Part shown: piece by piece, positions 44,424 to 55,511 of the stretch
Layout of the letters: each line of letters starts with the position of its first letter
Position numbering within the stretch: the stretch's first letter is position 1
Assembly (NCBI RefSeq): GCF_007954585.1
Contig: NZ_CP042382.1
Location: 3,162,001 to 3,226,000 of the forward strand
Length of the DNA: 64,000 bases
Direction: 5' to 3'
From: Pistricoccus aurantiacus
GTDB taxonomy: Bacteria > Pseudomonadota > Gammaproteobacteria > Pseudomonadales > Halomonadaceae
Notes under the pieces: generated by a model
Seen by the model: only the letters and a program-made list of their open reading frames with translations
What the model was told of the DNA's origin: nothing
The model's database searches: none
Position numbers and translations under genes: made by a program

Positions 44424-45092
44424 TTACACGGCCTCCTTGGGCTGGGTGTGTTCCTTCATTTCGAACTCGGCTTCCTCGATCTGCTCGGTGTTGAGGCTAC
44501 GCATCACCCAGATGATCAGACCGATGACGAAGAATGCGGACGGCGGCAGCAGCATCAAGCCGTTGGTCACGTACCAGCCGCCTTCGGACACCGTCGGCAG
44601 GATGCTGAAGCCGAAGAGGGTGCCGGAGCCCAGCAGCTCGCGGAAGAAACCCACGGTCATCAGAATGAAACCATAGCCCAGGCCATTGCCGATACCATCC
44701 AGGAAGCTCAGCACCGGCGGGTTCTGCATGGCGAAACCTTCCGCCCGGCCCATGACGATGCAGTTGGTGATGATCAGGCCGACGAACACCGAGAGCTGCT
44801 TGGACATCTCATAGGCATAGGCCTTGAGCACCTGGTCCACCACGATGACCAATGACGCGATGATGGTCATCTGCACGATGATGCGAATCGACGACGGAAT
44901 GTGATTGCGGATAGCCGAGACGAAAAAGCTCGACAGCGCCGTCACGGCGATTACCGCCACCGACATGACCAGTGAGACACTCATGCTGCTGGTCACCGCC
45001 AGCGCCGAACAGATACCGAGGATCTGCAAGGCGATGGGGTTGTTCTTGAAGATAGGCGTGATCAACACGCCCTTGGGAGTTACGGCTGACAT
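44424..45092 (-). CDS. nqrD: Na+-NQR subunit D
   Basis: 222 residues, six membrane helices, with the family motifs [20 protein letters not shown] and [18 protein letters not shown]. Symmetric partner of NqrE. It follows nqrC by two bases. Confidence 0.97.
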   Translation of the reverse strand: MSAVTPKGVLITPIFKNNPIALQILGICSALAVTSSMSVSLVMSVAVIAVTALSSFFVSAIRNHIPSSIRIIVQMTIIASLVIVVDQVLKAYAYEMSKQLSVFVGLIITNCIVMGRAEGFAMQNPPVLSFLDGIGNGLGYGFILMTVGFFRELLGSGTLFGFSILPTVSEGGWYVTNGLMLLPPSAFFVIGLIIWVMRSLNTEQIEEAEFEMKEHTQPKEAV

Positions 45093-45094
45093 GC

Positions 45095-45874
45095 TCAGGC
45101 TCCTTGCGTCGTGTTGTCGTAGAACTTCGCCAGGTACTTACCGAAACCTTCATCGCTTAACCAGTATTGCACCAGGGCAGAAACGCCACGGCTGGTCAGG
45201 CTGGCACCGGACAGGGCATCGACTTCCGTGGGACCGCTGGCCCCGCTCTTGACCAGGGTGATTTCCGGCCAGCCTTGGCCGACGTCTTCCGGTTTGTAAA
45301 CCTTCTTGCCTTCCCACTGGCTTTTCCACTTAGGGTTGTCCACCTCACCCCCCAGGCCCGGGGTTTCCGCATGGGAGTAAAAGGTGATGCCTTCGATGGT
45401 GTTGCCATCGCCTTGCAGAGCGATATAGCCGCGCATCAGCCCCCACAGACCCTGGCCACGAATCGGCATGATGATCTTTTCCGGATTATCCGGGTCACCG
45501 ACCAGATAGACCACGGAGTATTTTTCCTGGCGGGACAGCCCGGCGATGTCCTGCTCGCCGGAAAGCGTGCGGGACGCCGCCGGATCGGAAGCCGCTTCGA
45601 AAGGCGTATAGGTTTCCGGATCGACCTCATCGGTGTATTCACCGGTCTCGAGATTCACCGCCCGGGCGGTGACCTGCTCGAACTGCTCGGTGATTGACAC
45701 GCCCTCTTCGTACAGGCCGGCGACCTGCAGGATATTCGACTTGCGATCCGCTTCCTGATTGAACTCCTGCTTGGAGCGCAGCGCCACCGCCGCGGTGGAA
45801 ACGATCACCGAGCAGACGATGCATAGCGCGAAGGCAACGATCAGCGTCTTCTTGGTGGAATTGTTGCTCGCCAT
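45095..45874 (-). CDS. nqrC: Na+-NQR subunit C
   Basis: 259 residues with one N-terminal membrane helix and a periplasmic FMN domain. The covalent FMN attachment motif, in the form SGATpT-like SGASLTS ([13 protein letters not shown]), is near the C-terminus. NqrC passes electrons to NqrB. Its start overlaps the nqrB stop by one base. Confidence 0.96.
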   Translation of the reverse strand: MASNNSTKKTLIVAFALCIVCSVIVSTAAVALRSKQEFNQEADRKSNILQVAGLYEEGVSITEQFEQVTARAVNLETGEYTDEVDPETYTPFEAASDPAASRTLSGEQDIAGLSRQEKYSVVYLVGDPDNPEKIIMPIRGQGLWGLMRGYIALQGDGNTIEGITFYSHAETPGLGGEVDNPKWKSQWEGKKVYKPEDVGQGWPEITLVKSGASGPTEVDALSGASLTSRGVSALVQYWLSDEGFGKYLAKFYDNTTQGA

Positions 45875-47100
45875 CAGGCACTCTCCTCAACCAGTACGTT
45901 GGTTCGCTTGAGCCGCCGCTTGACGTTGGCCTGAACGAAGAAATGATCGATCAGGGGAGCGAACAGGTTGGCGAACAGAATCGCTAGCATGATGCCTTCG
46001 GGGAAAGCGGGATTGACCACGCGGATCAGCACGGTCATCACACCGATCAAGACACCGAACAGCAGACGTCCGGGGTTGGTCATGGAAGCGGACACCGGGT
46101 CGGTGGCCATGAACACCATGCCGAAAGCGAAACCGCCCAGCACCAGATGCCAGTACCAGGGCATGGCGAACATGGGGTTGGTGTCGGAACCGGCCAGATT
46201 CAGCAGGGCGCTGGTGGCCACCATGCCCAGAAACACCCCCAGCACGATGCGCCAGGAAGCGATGCCAGTCCACAGCAGTACTGCCGCCGCCAGCAGAATC
46301 AGCAAGGTCGAGGTTTCACCGACGGAGCCGGGAATGAAGCCAAGGAAGGAATCCCACCAGCTGAACTGACTGGATACCGCGGACATGCCATCCTGGGCCG
46401 CCACGGAAAGCGCCGTCGCCCCGGTGTAGCCATCCGCGGCAACCCAGATGGCATCCCCGGAAATCTGCGCCGGATAGGCGAAATACAGGAAGGCCCGAGC
46501 GGTGAGCGCCGGGTTGAGGAAGTTCTTGCCGGTGCCGCCGAAGATTTCCTTGCCGATCACGATACCAAAGGTGATGCCCAGGGCCACCTGCCACAGGGGA
46601 ATCGTCGCCGGAAGAATCAGCGCGTACAGCACGGAGCTGACGAAGAAGCCTTCATTGACCTCGTGACCGCGACGCACCGCGAACAGCACTTCCCAGAAGC
46701 CACCGACAATGAAGGTCACCGCATAGATCGGAACGAAGTAGGTGGCGCCGAGCACGAAGTTCGACCACAGGCTGCTGGCGTCGTGGCCGCCGGCCAGGGT
46801 CAGCAGCACATCCTCGCGCCAGCCGCCCATGCTGGCATAGCCGCTGGCGATGGCGTCATTGGCCTGCCAGCCGGCGTTCCACATGCCGAAAAACATGGCC
46901 GGGAAGGTACACAGCCAGACGGTGATCATGATCCGCTTGAGGTCGATGCCATCGCGCACAAACGCCGTTGAGCGAGTCACGTCCGGCGGCGAGTAGAAAA
47001 TGGTGTCGACGGCTTCGTAAAGCGGATAGAACTTTTCGTACTTGCCGCCCTTGCTGAAATGCGGCTCGACATTGTCGAGTGTTTGTCGAATTCCCATCAT
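45874..47100 (-). CDS. nqrB: Na+-NQR subunit B
   Basis: 408 residues with ten or so membrane helices. The FMN-linking Thr lies in the [10 protein letters not shown] region, and [20 protein letters not shown] is typical. NqrB binds ubiquinone, FMN and riboflavin and forms the Na+ path. It overlaps the nqrA stop by one base. Confidence 0.97.
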   Translation of the reverse strand: MMGIRQTLDNVEPHFSKGGKYEKFYPLYEAVDTIFYSPPDVTRSTAFVRDGIDLKRIMITVWLCTFPAMFFGMWNAGWQANDAIASGYASMGGWREDVLLTLAGGHDASSLWSNFVLGATYFVPIYAVTFIVGGFWEVLFAVRRGHEVNEGFFVSSVLYALILPATIPLWQVALGITFGIVIGKEIFGGTGKNFLNPALTARAFLYFAYPAQISGDAIWVAADGYTGATALSVAAQDGMSAVSSQFSWWDSFLGFIPGSVGETSTLLILLAAAVLLWTGIASWRIVLGVFLGMVATSALLNLAGSDTNPMFAMPWYWHLVLGGFAFGMVFMATDPVSASMTNPGRLLFGVLIGVMTVLIRVVNPAFPEGIMLAILFANLFAPLIDHFFVQANVKRRLKRTNVLVEESA

Positions 47101-48452
47101 CAGGCCTCTTTCTCGATCATGGTGAGGTTATCACGCAGGATGGGACCGTATTCATACTTGCCCGGGCACACATAGGTGCACAGCGCCAGGTCCTCTTCCG
47201 CCAGTTCCAGGCAGCCCAGCTGCATGGCGGTTTCTATGTCGCCAACGATCAGCGAGCGCAATAGTTGAGTGGGCATGATATCCAGCGGCATGACCCGCTC
47301 GTAGTTGCCAACCGGCACCATGGCGCGCGCGGAGCCGTTGGTGGACGTATTCGGCGCGTAATCCCGCAGCCCGAACAGTCCGGAGACATAGATTCCCATT
47401 ATCGAGTGACGATTCAGCCCCGGCGACATCCAGCCCATGAAGGTACGCTTGTTGCCTTCCTCGATGAGCGTGATCTGATTGTGGAAACGCCCCAGATAGC
47501 GCAAGGCGCCCTCTGCGGTAAAGCCGCCGAACACCGAGCCGGAAATCACTCGAGTATCATCGGGTTCGACGATTTCTCCGGCCAATAGTTCTTCCGTGCT
47601 TGCCCCCAGGCGGGTTCTCACCAGCCGCGGCTTCTCTGCCCGGGGGCCGCCCAGGGCAACGACACGAAACGGGTCGATCTTGCCTTCCACGAAGAGCTTG
47701 CCAAAAGCGATCACATCCTGATAGCCGATATGCCAGACCTGGCGTTTCAGCCCCACCGGGGAAAGAAAATGAATATGCGTGCCGGGCAGGCCCGCGGGAT
47801 GAACCCCGCCGAAGGTCTCGACCTGAACACCCGCGACGTCACCACCGGGAATTTGCGCGTCCGGCGCCTGACAGAGATAGACCTTGCCTTGCGTCAGGCG
47901 GGTCAATACCTCGAGGCCCTGAGTGAACGCCTCGGGCTGCTCCTTGATCACCACGGCAGGATCCGCGCTGAGAGGATGCGTATCCATGGCAGTAACGAAA
48001 ATATCCTGGGGAACGGCGTTCAGGGCGGGGGTACGGGAATAGGGGCGGGTACGCAGCGCGGTCCAGAGGCCGGAAGCGACCAGCTGATCGACGACCTGCT
48101 GACGCTCGAGATTCGCCAGGCCGGCGGTGCCGTGGGCGGTGAACTCCTCAGCCTGCTCCTGGTCTTCATCGATCTTGATCACCACGGACAGCAGACGGCG
48201 CTTTTCGCCGCGATGAATGGCGATCACTTCCCCGGCCGCCGGCGCGGTAAAGCGCACTCCATCGATTTTCTTGTCGGTGAACAGGAGCTGGCCCAGCTTG
48301 ACCCTGTCCCCTTCCTTGACCTCCATGGTCGGTTTCATCTCAACGTAGTCAGTGCCCAGTACCGCCACGTGGCGCACCGGCCGCGCATCCTCGATACGCT
48401 GTTCCGGGGCGCCAGTGATGGGCAGATCCAGGCCTCGCTTGACTTCGATCAT
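47100..48452 (-). CDS. nqrA: Na+-NQR subunit A
   Basis: 450 residues, soluble. [18 protein letters not shown] and the [19 protein letters not shown] biotin-like repeat near the start are diagnostic. NqrA binds quinone next to NqrB. It is the first gene of the operon. The Nqr complex oxidises NADH and pumps Na+, suiting a salt-loving aerobe. The 270-base gap upstream holds the operon promoter, for which I see no clear boxes. Confidence 0.97.
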   Translation of the reverse strand: MIEVKRGLDLPITGAPEQRIEDARPVRHVAVLGTDYVEMKPTMEVKEGDRVKLGQLLFTDKKIDGVRFTAPAAGEVIAIHRGEKRRLLSVVIKIDEDQEQAEEFTAHGTAGLANLERQQVVDQLVASGLWTALRTRPYSRTPALNAVPQDIFVTAMDTHPLSADPAVVIKEQPEAFTQGLEVLTRLTQGKVYLCQAPDAQIPGGDVAGVQVETFGGVHPAGLPGTHIHFLSPVGLKRQVWHIGYQDVIAFGKLFVEGKIDPFRVVALGGPRAEKPRLVRTRLGASTEELLAGEIVEPDDTRVISGSVFGGFTAEGALRYLGRFHNQITLIEEGNKRTFMGWMSPGLNRHSIMGIYVSGLFGLRDYAPNTSTNGSARAMVPVGNYERVMPLDIMPTQLLRSLIVGDIETAMQLGCLELAEEDLALCTYVCPGKYEYGPILRDNLTMIEKEA

Positions 48453-48666
48453 AGTCTCGCCCAGTTATCGTCTCTGATTATGCAGGAAAGCATTTCGATA
48501 GACGCGCCGGATCCGGGTTGCATTAAATACCCAGGCCAACGGTCACGGCGTCCGAATTCTTTTCTTATCAGAAAGTTGCCAGTTCACATCCGAAGTCGCT
48601 CGGATAATCCTAAAAATCCGATCCAGTATAAAGATTCGTCTGGGCAAAAACCAGAAGTCATAAAGT

Positions 48667-48698
48667 CGAACGCGACCCATCACATCGGGTCGCGTTCG
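48667..48698 (-). terminator. Terminator after the GAPDH gene
   Basis: Perfect 12-bp stem CGAACGCGACCC / GGGTCGCGTTCG located 26 bases beyond the GAPDH stop. The run after it in the minus direction (ACTTTAT) is weak in T, so efficiency is uncertain. Confidence 0.65.
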
Positions 48699-48723
48699 GG
48701 GAGACAGGAGCTCGACGGCGAGC

Positions 48724-50175
48724 TTAGGGAAAGGACAGGAAGCGAACGTTGGACATGTGCTGCAGAATACGCACCACCTGGCAGCTGTAGCCAAACTCGT
48801 TGTCGTACCATACGTAGAGCACGACGTTCTTGCCGTCGGCGATGGTCGCCTTGGCGTCGACGATTCCCGCATGGCGATTGCCGACGAAGTCCGAGGAAAC
48901 CACTTCCGCGGAATCCACGTAGTCGATCTGCTTCTGCATCGGGGAATGCAGGGCCATGCGGCGCAGGTAGTCGTTGAGCTCCTCGGCATTGCATTCGCGA
49001 TGCAGATTGAGATTGAGGATCGCCATGGAAACGTTCGGCGTCGGCACGCGAATGGCGTTGCCGGTCAGCTTGCCGGAAAGCTCAGGCAGCGCCTTGGCCA
49101 CCGCCTTGGCGGCGCCGGTTTCCGTCAATACCATGTTGAGCGGTGCGCTGCGACCGCGACGATCGCCCTTGTGGTAATTGTCGATCAGGTTCTGATCGTT
49201 GGTATAGGCATGCACGGTTTCCACGTGACCATGCTCGATGCCGTACTGGTCATTGAGCGCCTTGAGCACCGGCACGATGGCATTGGTGGTACAGGAAGCC
49301 GCGGAAACGATGCGGTCGTCGTCGGCGATATCGCCGTGATTGATGCCGAAGACGATGTTCTTGACGTTGCCCTTACCCGGTGCGGTCAGCAGCACCTTGG
49401 CCACGCCGTTGCAATTCAGGTGCTGGGACAGGCCGTCTTCATCGCGCCATACGCCGGTGTTATCCACCACCAGGGCGTTGTCGATGCCGTAATCCGTGTA
49501 GTCGATCTCGCTGGGGGAGTTGGCGTAGATCACCTTGATCACGTTGCCGTTGGCGATCAGCGTGCTGTTTTCCGTATCCGCGGCGATGGAGCCGGCGAAG
49601 GGCCCGTGCACGGAGTCCCGACGCAGCAGACTCGCGCGCTTTTCCAGGTCCGCGGCCAGATCGCCGCGTCCGCGCACCACGATGGCCCGCAGCCGCAGCA
49701 GGTTGCCGCCGCCGGCTTTCTCGATCAGGATGCGCGCCAGCAGACGGCCGATACGACCGAAGCCGTACAGCACCACGTCCTTGGGCTCGCCGTTGCCGCG
49801 ACTGGAATCGTGCTTGCCGACGATATCCGAAAGCTCTTTTTCGAGAAAGGCCTTGGGATCACCATTGCCATCATTCTTGAACGCTACCGCCAGCTTGCCG
49901 ATATCCACATGCGCCGGCCCCAGGCCGAGCTCGCTCATGGCCTTGATCAGCGGGAAGGTGTCCCGCACGGACAGCTCGGTGCCCTCGACCTTCTTGACGA
50001 AGCGGTGATGCTTGAGAATGCCGATCACCGACTGATTGATCAGCGAGCGACCGAACATGGAGGTCACCACGTTGTATTGGCGATAAAGCTTGCCCAGCAG
50101 CGGAATCATTTCCTCCGCCAAGGCTTCGTTGCCCTGCCAATCCTCGAATACGGTATCCGGCGTTTGTTGACTCAC
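48724..50175 (-). CDS. Glyceraldehyde-3-phosphate dehydrogenase (long form)
   Basis: 483 residues, about 150 longer than the classic enzyme because of an N-terminal helical extension. The Rossmann motif VVLYGFGRIGRLLARIL begins near residue 128, and the catalytic Cys is in AASCTTNAIVPVLKAL, with the later HTYT-like VHAYTNDQN. It interconverts glyceraldehyde-3-phosphate and 1,3-bisphosphoglycerate. This long form occurs in pseudomonads, vibrios and relatives, often considered gluconeogenic. It is divergent from mfd. Confidence 0.95.
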   Translation of the reverse strand: MSQQTPDTVFEDWQGNEALAEEMIPLLGKLYRQYNVVTSMFGRSLINQSVIGILKHHRFVKKVEGTELSVRDTFPLIKAMSELGLGPAHVDIGKLAVAFKNDGNGDPKAFLEKELSDIVGKHDSSRGNGEPKDVVLYGFGRIGRLLARILIEKAGGGNLLRLRAIVVRGRGDLAADLEKRASLLRRDSVHGPFAGSIAADTENSTLIANGNVIKVIYANSPSEIDYTDYGIDNALVVDNTGVWRDEDGLSQHLNCNGVAKVLLTAPGKGNVKNIVFGINHGDIADDDRIVSAASCTTNAIVPVLKALNDQYGIEHGHVETVHAYTNDQNLIDNYHKGDRRGRSAPLNMVLTETGAAKAVAKALPELSGKLTGNAIRVPTPNVSMAILNLNLHRECNAEELNDYLRRMALHSPMQKQIDYVDSAEVVSSDFVGNRHAGIVDAKATIADGKNVVLYVWYDNEFGYSCQVVRILQHMSNVRFLSFP

Positions 50176-50380
50176 GTGAAAGACCCCTTTTCGTCGATAA
50201 TCGTGTATTCAAATTATTTCAATAGGCTCGTTTGACGCTTATTGTCCGTCGTCCCTCTTTCAGTCGCAATCGATGAATGGTCGCAGGCCCTGTAAGGTAA
50301 TTACACAATCGCGGATTTGACTACAAGATCGCCGAAGACTGGTATCATTCGCCCCACGTTGACCAATGAATCCAGGGATC

Positions 50381-53300
50381 ATGCCGCACTTTTCTCCTCT
50401 CGACCCGCCGCTCCCCCAAGGCACTCGCGATACGCTCTACTGGCAAGCCCCCCAGGGCAGCGCTACCGCCCTGGCACTCTCGCGTCTGGCGGATGAAACG
50501 GCGCTGCTGCTGGTCACCGCGGACACCGCCAGCGCCCAACGCCTTGAGAACGAACTGCGTTTTTTCTCCTGGGTACCGGTGATGCCGTTTCCGGACTGGG
50601 AAACCCTGCCCTACGACAGTTTCTCGCCGCATCAGGACATCGTATCCGCGCGGCTGCGCACCCTGCGGGAGCTCCAGCAAGCGGAGAACGGCATCGTGCT
50701 GGTGCCCATCAATACCCTGATGCAGCGGCTGCCACCCACGGACTATATCGCCGGGCGGGTGCTGACCCTCGAGGTCGGCATGACCGTCGACCGGGAGCAG
50801 TTCCGCCAAACCCTTTCCCGGGCGGGCTACCGGGCGGTGGAAACCGTCTACGAACCGGGCGAATACGCCCTGCGGGGCGCGCTGATCGACCTTTACCCCA
50901 TGGGCTGCGAGGCGCCGCTGCGCCTGGATCTGTTCGACGACGAGCTGGACAGCCTGCGCTATTTCGACCCGGACACCCAGCGCAGCACCGACAAGGTGGA
51001 AAGCGTCGAGCTGCTGCCGGCTCACGAATATCCGCTGACCCGCTCCGCCATCGCCTGCTTTCGTGAAGGTTTCGAGACTCTGTTCGACGTGGATCCGCGC
51101 CAGAGTCCGCTATACAACGATGCGCTGAAAGGCATCCCATCTCCAGGGCTGGAGCAGTATCTGCCGCTGTTTTTCGAGAAAACCGCCACGCTGTTCGACC
51201 ACCTGATGGATGACGCTCGGGTTGCGCTGATGCCCGGCGTGTATCACGCCGCGCAGCAGCACTGGGCTTCAATTCAGTCCCGCTTCGAGAATCTCGGCGT
51301 GGACCCGACCCGCCCATTGCTGCCACCCCATCGGGCCTTCGTGCCGGTGGACGAAGTCTTCGCCGCCATCAAGCGCCGCCCCCGAGTCGAGCTGGTGACG
51401 GATGATGAACACCCCCACGCGCGGCTTTCCGCCACTCGCGCGCTGCCGGCGATTGCCATCGATGCCCGGGCCCATACCCCTCTCGCGGCGCTGAATGCCT
51501 TTATTACCGAGCATGGCGACACTCGAATCCTGTTCCTGGCGGAATCCCGAGGCCGACGGGAAGCCCTGGAAGAAACCTTGGCGCCGCTCGGCCTCGAGCC
51601 CCGGGAAGTGGCGAGCTGGCAGAAATTCCTGGAAAGCGATGCGCGTATGGCGATCGGCCAGGGACAGCTGGATAGCGGCCTATGGATTGACTCACCGAAT
51701 CTCGCGATCATTTCGGAAACCGAACTGTTCGGCGAAGTGGTACGCCAGAGCCGGCGCCGAGAAAAGGCCACGGATGACAGCGAACTGGCAGTGCGCCATC
51801 TTTCCGAACTCAGGCCCGGCAATCCGGTGGTGCATCAGACTCATGGCGTGGGCCGCTATCTGGGACTGGAGACTCTGGAAGCCGGCGGCCAGGCGGCGGA
51901 ATTCCTGGCGCTGGAATATGCCGGCGGCGCCAAGCTTTACGTGCCGGTGGATAGCCTGCAGCTGATTTCCCGCTATGCCGGGGCCAGCGATGAAACCGCC
52001 CCGCTCCATCGGCTCGGCTCGGATCAGTGGGAAAAGGCCAAGCGCAAGGCGGCTGAGAAGGTGCGAGACAGCGCCGCGGAACTGCTGGATATCTATGCCC
52101 GACGTGAAGCCCGGGAAGGCTTCGCCTGCGATTTCCCCGCGGAGGACTACGCCCGTTTCGCCGCCAGTTTTCCCTTCGAGGAAACCCCGGATCAGCGCCA
52201 GGCCATCCAGGCGGTGATCGACGACATGACCGCGCCGCGTCCCATGGACCGCGTGGTGTGCGGCGACGTGGGCTTCGGCAAGACGGAGGTCGCCATGCGC
52301 GCCGCTTTCCTGGCGGTGAATTCCAGCCGCCAGGTGGTGGTGCTGGTGCCCACCACCCTGCTCGCCCAGCAGCACTACGACAACTTCCGCGACCGCTTCG
52401 CGGATACGGCGATACGCATCGAGCTGGTATCCCGCTTCACCGGCGGCAAGGGTCAGGCTCAGGCGCTGGAACGCATTCGCGACGGCCAGGCGGATATCGT
52501 CATCGGTACCCATAAGCTGCTGTCCCGCTCCATGGAGTTTCCCAACATGGGTCTCTTGATCATCGACGAGGAGCACCGCTTCGGCGTGGCCCAGAAGGAG
52601 CGTCTGAAGCAGCTGCGGGCGGAGGTGGATATCCTGACCCTGACCGCGACGCCGATTCCCCGCACCCTGAACATGGCCATGAGCGGCATGCGGGATCTTT
52701 CGATCATCGCCACCCCACCGGCTCGGCGACTCTCCGTCAAGACCTTCGTGCAAAGCCGCAACGAAGCGGTGATCAAGGAGGCGCTGTTGCGGGAAATCCT
52801 GCGCGGCGGACAGGTCTATTACCTGCACAACGAGGTCAGGACCATCGAGGCCGCCGCGGAAAAACTGCGGGAAATGCTGCCGGAAGCCCAGGTGGGAGTG
52901 GCGCACGGCCAGCTGCCGGAGCGCTCCCTGGAGCGCATCATGTCGGACTTTTATCATAAGCGCTTCAACGTGCTGGTATGCTCCACCATCATCGAAACCG
53001 GTATCGACGTACCCACCGCCAACACCATCGTCATCGAACGGGCGGACAAGTTCGGTCTGGCCCAGTTGCATCAGCTGCGCGGTCGGGTGGGTCGCAGCCA
53101 TCATCAGGCCTACGCCTACCTGCTGACGCCGCCGCCCAAGGCGATCACCCGAGACGCGGTGAAGCGCCTGGAAGCCATCAGCCAGGCGGAAGATCTCGGC
53201 GCCGGCTTCACCCTGGCCAGTCACGACATGGAGATTCGCGGCGCCGGCGAGCTGCTGGGAGACGAGCAGAGCGGTCAGATCGAGACCATCGGCTACAATC

Positions 53301-53830
53301 TATACATGCAGATGCTCGATCGGGCGGTGAAGGCCATTCGTACCGGCAAGACGCCGAATATCGAGGCGCCTCTGGACGAAGGCGTGGAAATCAAGCTCAA
53401 TCTCCCCGCGCTGATTCCGGATGACTACCTGCAGGATGTACAGCAGCGCCTGATCATGTATAAACGCATCGCCAATACACAGAACGACGCGGAACTTCGA
53501 GAGCTGCAGGTGGAAATGATCGATCGCTTCGGCCTGCTGCCGGCGCCGGTCAAGACGCTGTTTCGGCAGACGAGCCTGCGCCAGCGCGCCGAGCGACTGG
53601 GCATTACTCGCCTGGAAGCCGGCGAGCAGCGTGGCCGAGCGGTGTTCGGCGCCGAGACCCGAGTCGATCCCATGACCCTGGTCGGTCTGATCCAGCAGGA
53701 TCCGCGCCACTTTCGCCTGGAAGGGGCGCACACGCTGCGTTTCGAGGCGGACATGGCCGCCCCGGAAGCTCGCTTCGAACAACTCGAAGCGCTGCTTGAG
53801 ACATTCAATCGAAAGGCCGAAGCCGCTTGA
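50381..53830 (+). CDS. mfd: Transcription-repair coupling factor Mfd
   Basis: Start taken at 50381 (MPHFSPLDPPLPQG), giving 1149 residues against 1148 in E. coli; an ATG at 50366 adds five residues. UvrB-homology module (WETLPYDSFSPHQDI, GEYALRGALIDLYPMG), RNA-polymerase interaction domain (VVHQTHGVGRYLGLETL), SF2 translocase with Walker A CGDVGFGKTEVAMRAA, DEEH box and TATPIPRTLNMA, then a C-terminal TRCF domain. Mfd pushes stalled RNA polymerase off lesions and recruits UvrA. The L,D-transpeptidase gene follows after 29 bases. Confidence 0.97.
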   Translation: MPHFSPLDPPLPQGTRDTLYWQAPQGSATALALSRLADETALLLVTADTASAQRLENELRFFSWVPVMPFPDWETLPYDSFSPHQDIVSARLRTLRELQQAENGIVLVPINTLMQRLPPTDYIAGRVLTLEVGMTVDREQFRQTLSRAGYRAVETVYEPGEYALRGALIDLYPMGCEAPLRLDLFDDELDSLRYFDPDTQRSTDKVESVELLPAHEYPLTRSAIACFREGFETLFDVDPRQSPLYNDALKGIPSPGLEQYLPLFFEKTATLFDHLMDDARVALMPGVYHAAQQHWASIQSRFENLGVDPTRPLLPPHRAFVPVDEVFAAIKRRPRVELVTDDEHPHARLSATRALPAIAIDARAHTPLAALNAFITEHGDTRILFLAESRGRREALEETLAPLGLEPREVASWQKFLESDARMAIGQGQLDSGLWIDSPNLAIISETELFGEVVRQSRRREKATDDSELAVRHLSELRPGNPVVHQTHGVGRYLGLETLEAGGQAAEFLALEYAGGAKLYVPVDSLQLISRYAGASDETAPLHRLGSDQWEKAKRKAAEKVRDSAAELLDIYARREAREGFACDFPAEDYARFAASFPFEETPDQRQAIQAVIDDMTAPRPMDRVVCGDVGFGKTEVAMRAAFLAVNSSRQVVVLVPTTLLAQQHYDNFRDRFADTAIRIELVSRFTGGKGQAQALERIRDGQADIVIGTHKLLSRSMEFPNMGLLIIDEEHRFGVAQKERLKQLRAEVDILTLTATPIPRTLNMAMSGMRDLSIIATPPARRLSVKTFVQSRNEAVIKEALLREILRGGQVYYLHNEVRTIEAAAEKLREMLPEAQVGVAHGQLPERSLERIMSDFYHKRFNVLVCSTIIETGIDVPTANTIVIERADKFGLAQLHQLRGRVGRSHHQAYAYLLTPPPKAITRDAVKRLEAISQAEDLGAGFTLASHDMEIRGAGELLGDEQSGQIETIGYNLYMQMLDRAVKAIRTGKTPNIEAPLDEGVEIKLNLPALIPDDYLQDVQQRLIMYKRIANTQNDAELRELQVEMIDRFGLLPAPVKTLFRQTSLRQRAERLGITRLEAGEQRGRAVFGAETRVDPMTLVGLIQQDPRHFRLEGAHTLRFEADMAAPEARFEQLEALLETFNRKAEAA

Positions 53831-53859
53831 CGCCTTCAAAGAAAGGATAAGGATTACGC

Positions 53860-55044
53860 ATGGTACGCAACTCATGGCATGTTTGGAGATATTTGTCCGG
53901 GCGACACCTCCTGCTGGCGCTAGCGACGCTGACACTTATATCGCCCGCTCTGTCGCTGGCAGTGCAGGGTGCTCCCGAGAACGCCTCCATCATCGAATGG
54001 GCGGATCAGACGAAGACCAAGGAAAGAGAAACGACAAAGGAAAGCGATAAGACGGACAAGTCTAAGCGACCCGCGGAGCCGGAGCGATGGACCCGGGAAA
54101 CCTGGGAGCAGGGAAAATGGCCCCAGGGCTTTTATCCGCTACCGGAGGAAGGCGAACTGGTCGGTGAAGTGTATACGGTGACCGCCAAGAAAGCAGACAC
54201 GCTGCTGGATATCGGCCACAAGCACGGTATCGGCTATGAAGAAATGCGTCGCGCCAACCCGGATGTCAACGTCTGGTATCCCCAGGAAGGCAGCGAGATC
54301 ACCATCCCCGCTCGCTTCATTCTCCCCAAGGGGCCCAAGGAAGGCGTCACGGTAAACGTCGCGGAAATGCGCCTGTATTACTATCCGCCGACCAAGAAAG
54401 GCGACATTCCCCGGGTGGAAACCTATCCGGTCAGCGTCGGCCGCATGGACTGGAAAACGCCGCTTGGCACTACGCGAATCACGGAAAAAACCAAGAATCC
54501 CAAATGGTATCCGCCCGCGTCGATCCGCAAGGAGCACGCGGAAGCCGGCGATCCCTTGCCAAGCGTGGTCCCCGCGGGACCGGACAATCCGATGGGCAGC
54601 CGCAAGATGCGCCTGGACATTCCCGGCTATCTGATCCACGGCACCAACCGCCCGGATGGCGTCGGCATGCGCGTTACCCACGGCTGCATCCGCATGCTGC
54701 CGGAGGACGTGGAATCCCTGTTCGACAAGCTCGAGGTTGGCACCAAGGTCCATCTGATCAACGAGCAATTCAAGCTGGGCTGGTCCGACGGCACGCTTTT
54801 CGTACAGGCCTATCCCTACCTGGACAAGGAGGAAGGCACCACCCTGGACCGGGTCACGGAGGCGGTAGACAAGGTCAATACCTCGGTCAAGGGGCTGGAT
54901 TACGAAGTTGATTACAAGCGCTTGAAGGAAGTGGTGGAGGTACCGCGTGGTCAACCCGTTGCCCTGAATTACACTCCCATGCCGCAATACTGGCATAACG
55001 AAGTGATACTGGTGGCGGCCCGGCAGTCTCAGCAAGGCGGCTAG
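53860..55044 (+). CDS. LysM-containing L,D-transpeptidase
   Basis: 394 residues. A signal peptide (HLLLALATLTLISPALSLA), a charged Lys/Glu linker, a LysM-like segment (YTVTAKKADTLLDIGHKHGI) and a YkuD domain with the catalytic pattern HGTNRPDGVGMRVTHGCIRM, where His, Gly and Cys form the active site. Such enzymes make 3-3 crosslinks or attach proteins to peptidoglycan in the periplasm; which one applies here cannot be told. It shares a transcriptional direction with mfd and is followed by a hairpin. Confidence 0.94.
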   Translation: MVRNSWHVWRYLSGRHLLLALATLTLISPALSLAVQGAPENASIIEWADQTKTKERETTKESDKTDKSKRPAEPERWTRETWEQGKWPQGFYPLPEEGELVGEVYTVTAKKADTLLDIGHKHGIGYEEMRRANPDVNVWYPQEGSEITIPARFILPKGPKEGVTVNVAEMRLYYYPPTKKGDIPRVETYPVSVGRMDWKTPLGTTRITEKTKNPKWYPPASIRKEHAEAGDPLPSVVPAGPDNPMGSRKMRLDIPGYLIHGTNRPDGVGMRVTHGCIRMLPEDVESLFDKLEVGTKVHLINEQFKLGWSDGTLFVQAYPYLDKEEGTTLDRVTEAVDKVNTSVKGLDYEVDYKRLKEVVEVPRGQPVALNYTPMPQYWHNEVILVAARQSQQGG

Positions 55045-55081
55045 CCGCCAGCTTGCCTTATGGGCAAAAGCACCAAAACGA

Positions 55082-55117
55082 GAAGCGCCCTGCAAGAAAT
55101 TTCGCAGGGCGCTCTTC
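55082..55117. terminator. Hairpin between the L,D-transpeptidase gene and tRNA-Val
   Basis: Stem AGCGCCCTGC / GCAGGGCGCT with a 10-base loop. Short T-rich runs lie on both sides (CTTC rightward; TCGTTTT leftward), so it may act on both convergent transcripts. Confidence 0.6.
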
Positions 55118-55130
55118 ATGTCATGGTATC

Positions 55131-55207
55131 TGGTAGGACCAAGCGGATTTGAACCGCTGACCTCCACGATGTCAACGTGGCGCTCTAACCAACTGAGCTA
55201 TGGTCCT
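55131..55207 (-). tRNA. tRNA-Val (GAC), copy 1
   Basis: 77 bases with encoded CCA. Acceptor AGGACCA/TGGTCCT, anticodon arm CCACG-TTGACAT-CGTGG with GAC, T-arm GGTTCAAATCC. Identical to the second copy 50 bases upstream. Confidence 0.95.
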
Positions 55208-55257
55208 GGAACGCGCGTCCCGGGAAAACTCCGACGGATGCGATTCAAGCGAGATGA

Positions 55258-55334
55258 TGGTAGGACCAAGCGGATTTGAACCGCTGACCTCCACGATGTC
55301 AACGTGGCGCTCTAACCAACTGAGCTATGGTCCT
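55258..55334 (-). tRNA. tRNA-Val (GAC), copy 2
   Basis: Same sequence and structure as the first copy; it is the promoter-proximal of the two, and both are probably cut from one transcript. Confidence 0.95.
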
Positions 55335-55377
55335 ACAGATGCCGGCGGCGGGTAAGCCGCCCCAACGACGGATGAGC

Positions 55378-55405
55378 ATTTTACGCATCCTTCCCTGGAT
55401 TGCAA
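55378..55405 (-). promoter_or_regulatory. Sigma-70 promoter for the tRNA-Val pair
   Basis: Minus strand TTGCAA-N16-TAAAAT, 44 bases upstream of the first tRNA. A G+C-rich stretch follows the -10, as in stringently controlled promoters. Confidence 0.7.
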
Positions 55406-55511
55406 GCCTCCAGCGATCTATCGACAAGCGCGTCGAGCCATGATTATTTAACAATCAATTCTTATATGCTTAATCCAGTTTGATATGCTGAACCAACACA
55501 AGGAAACGCCC

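Noticed and set aside
48757-50235. 492-codon plus-strand frame opposite the GAPDH gene
   Set aside because: Antisense shadow of GAPDH; His/Val-rich product with no recognisable fold.
55131-55334. The repeated 77-base unit as a CRISPR or mobile repeat
   Set aside because: Both copies fold as complete tRNA-Val genes; no CRISPR-like array exists in the window.
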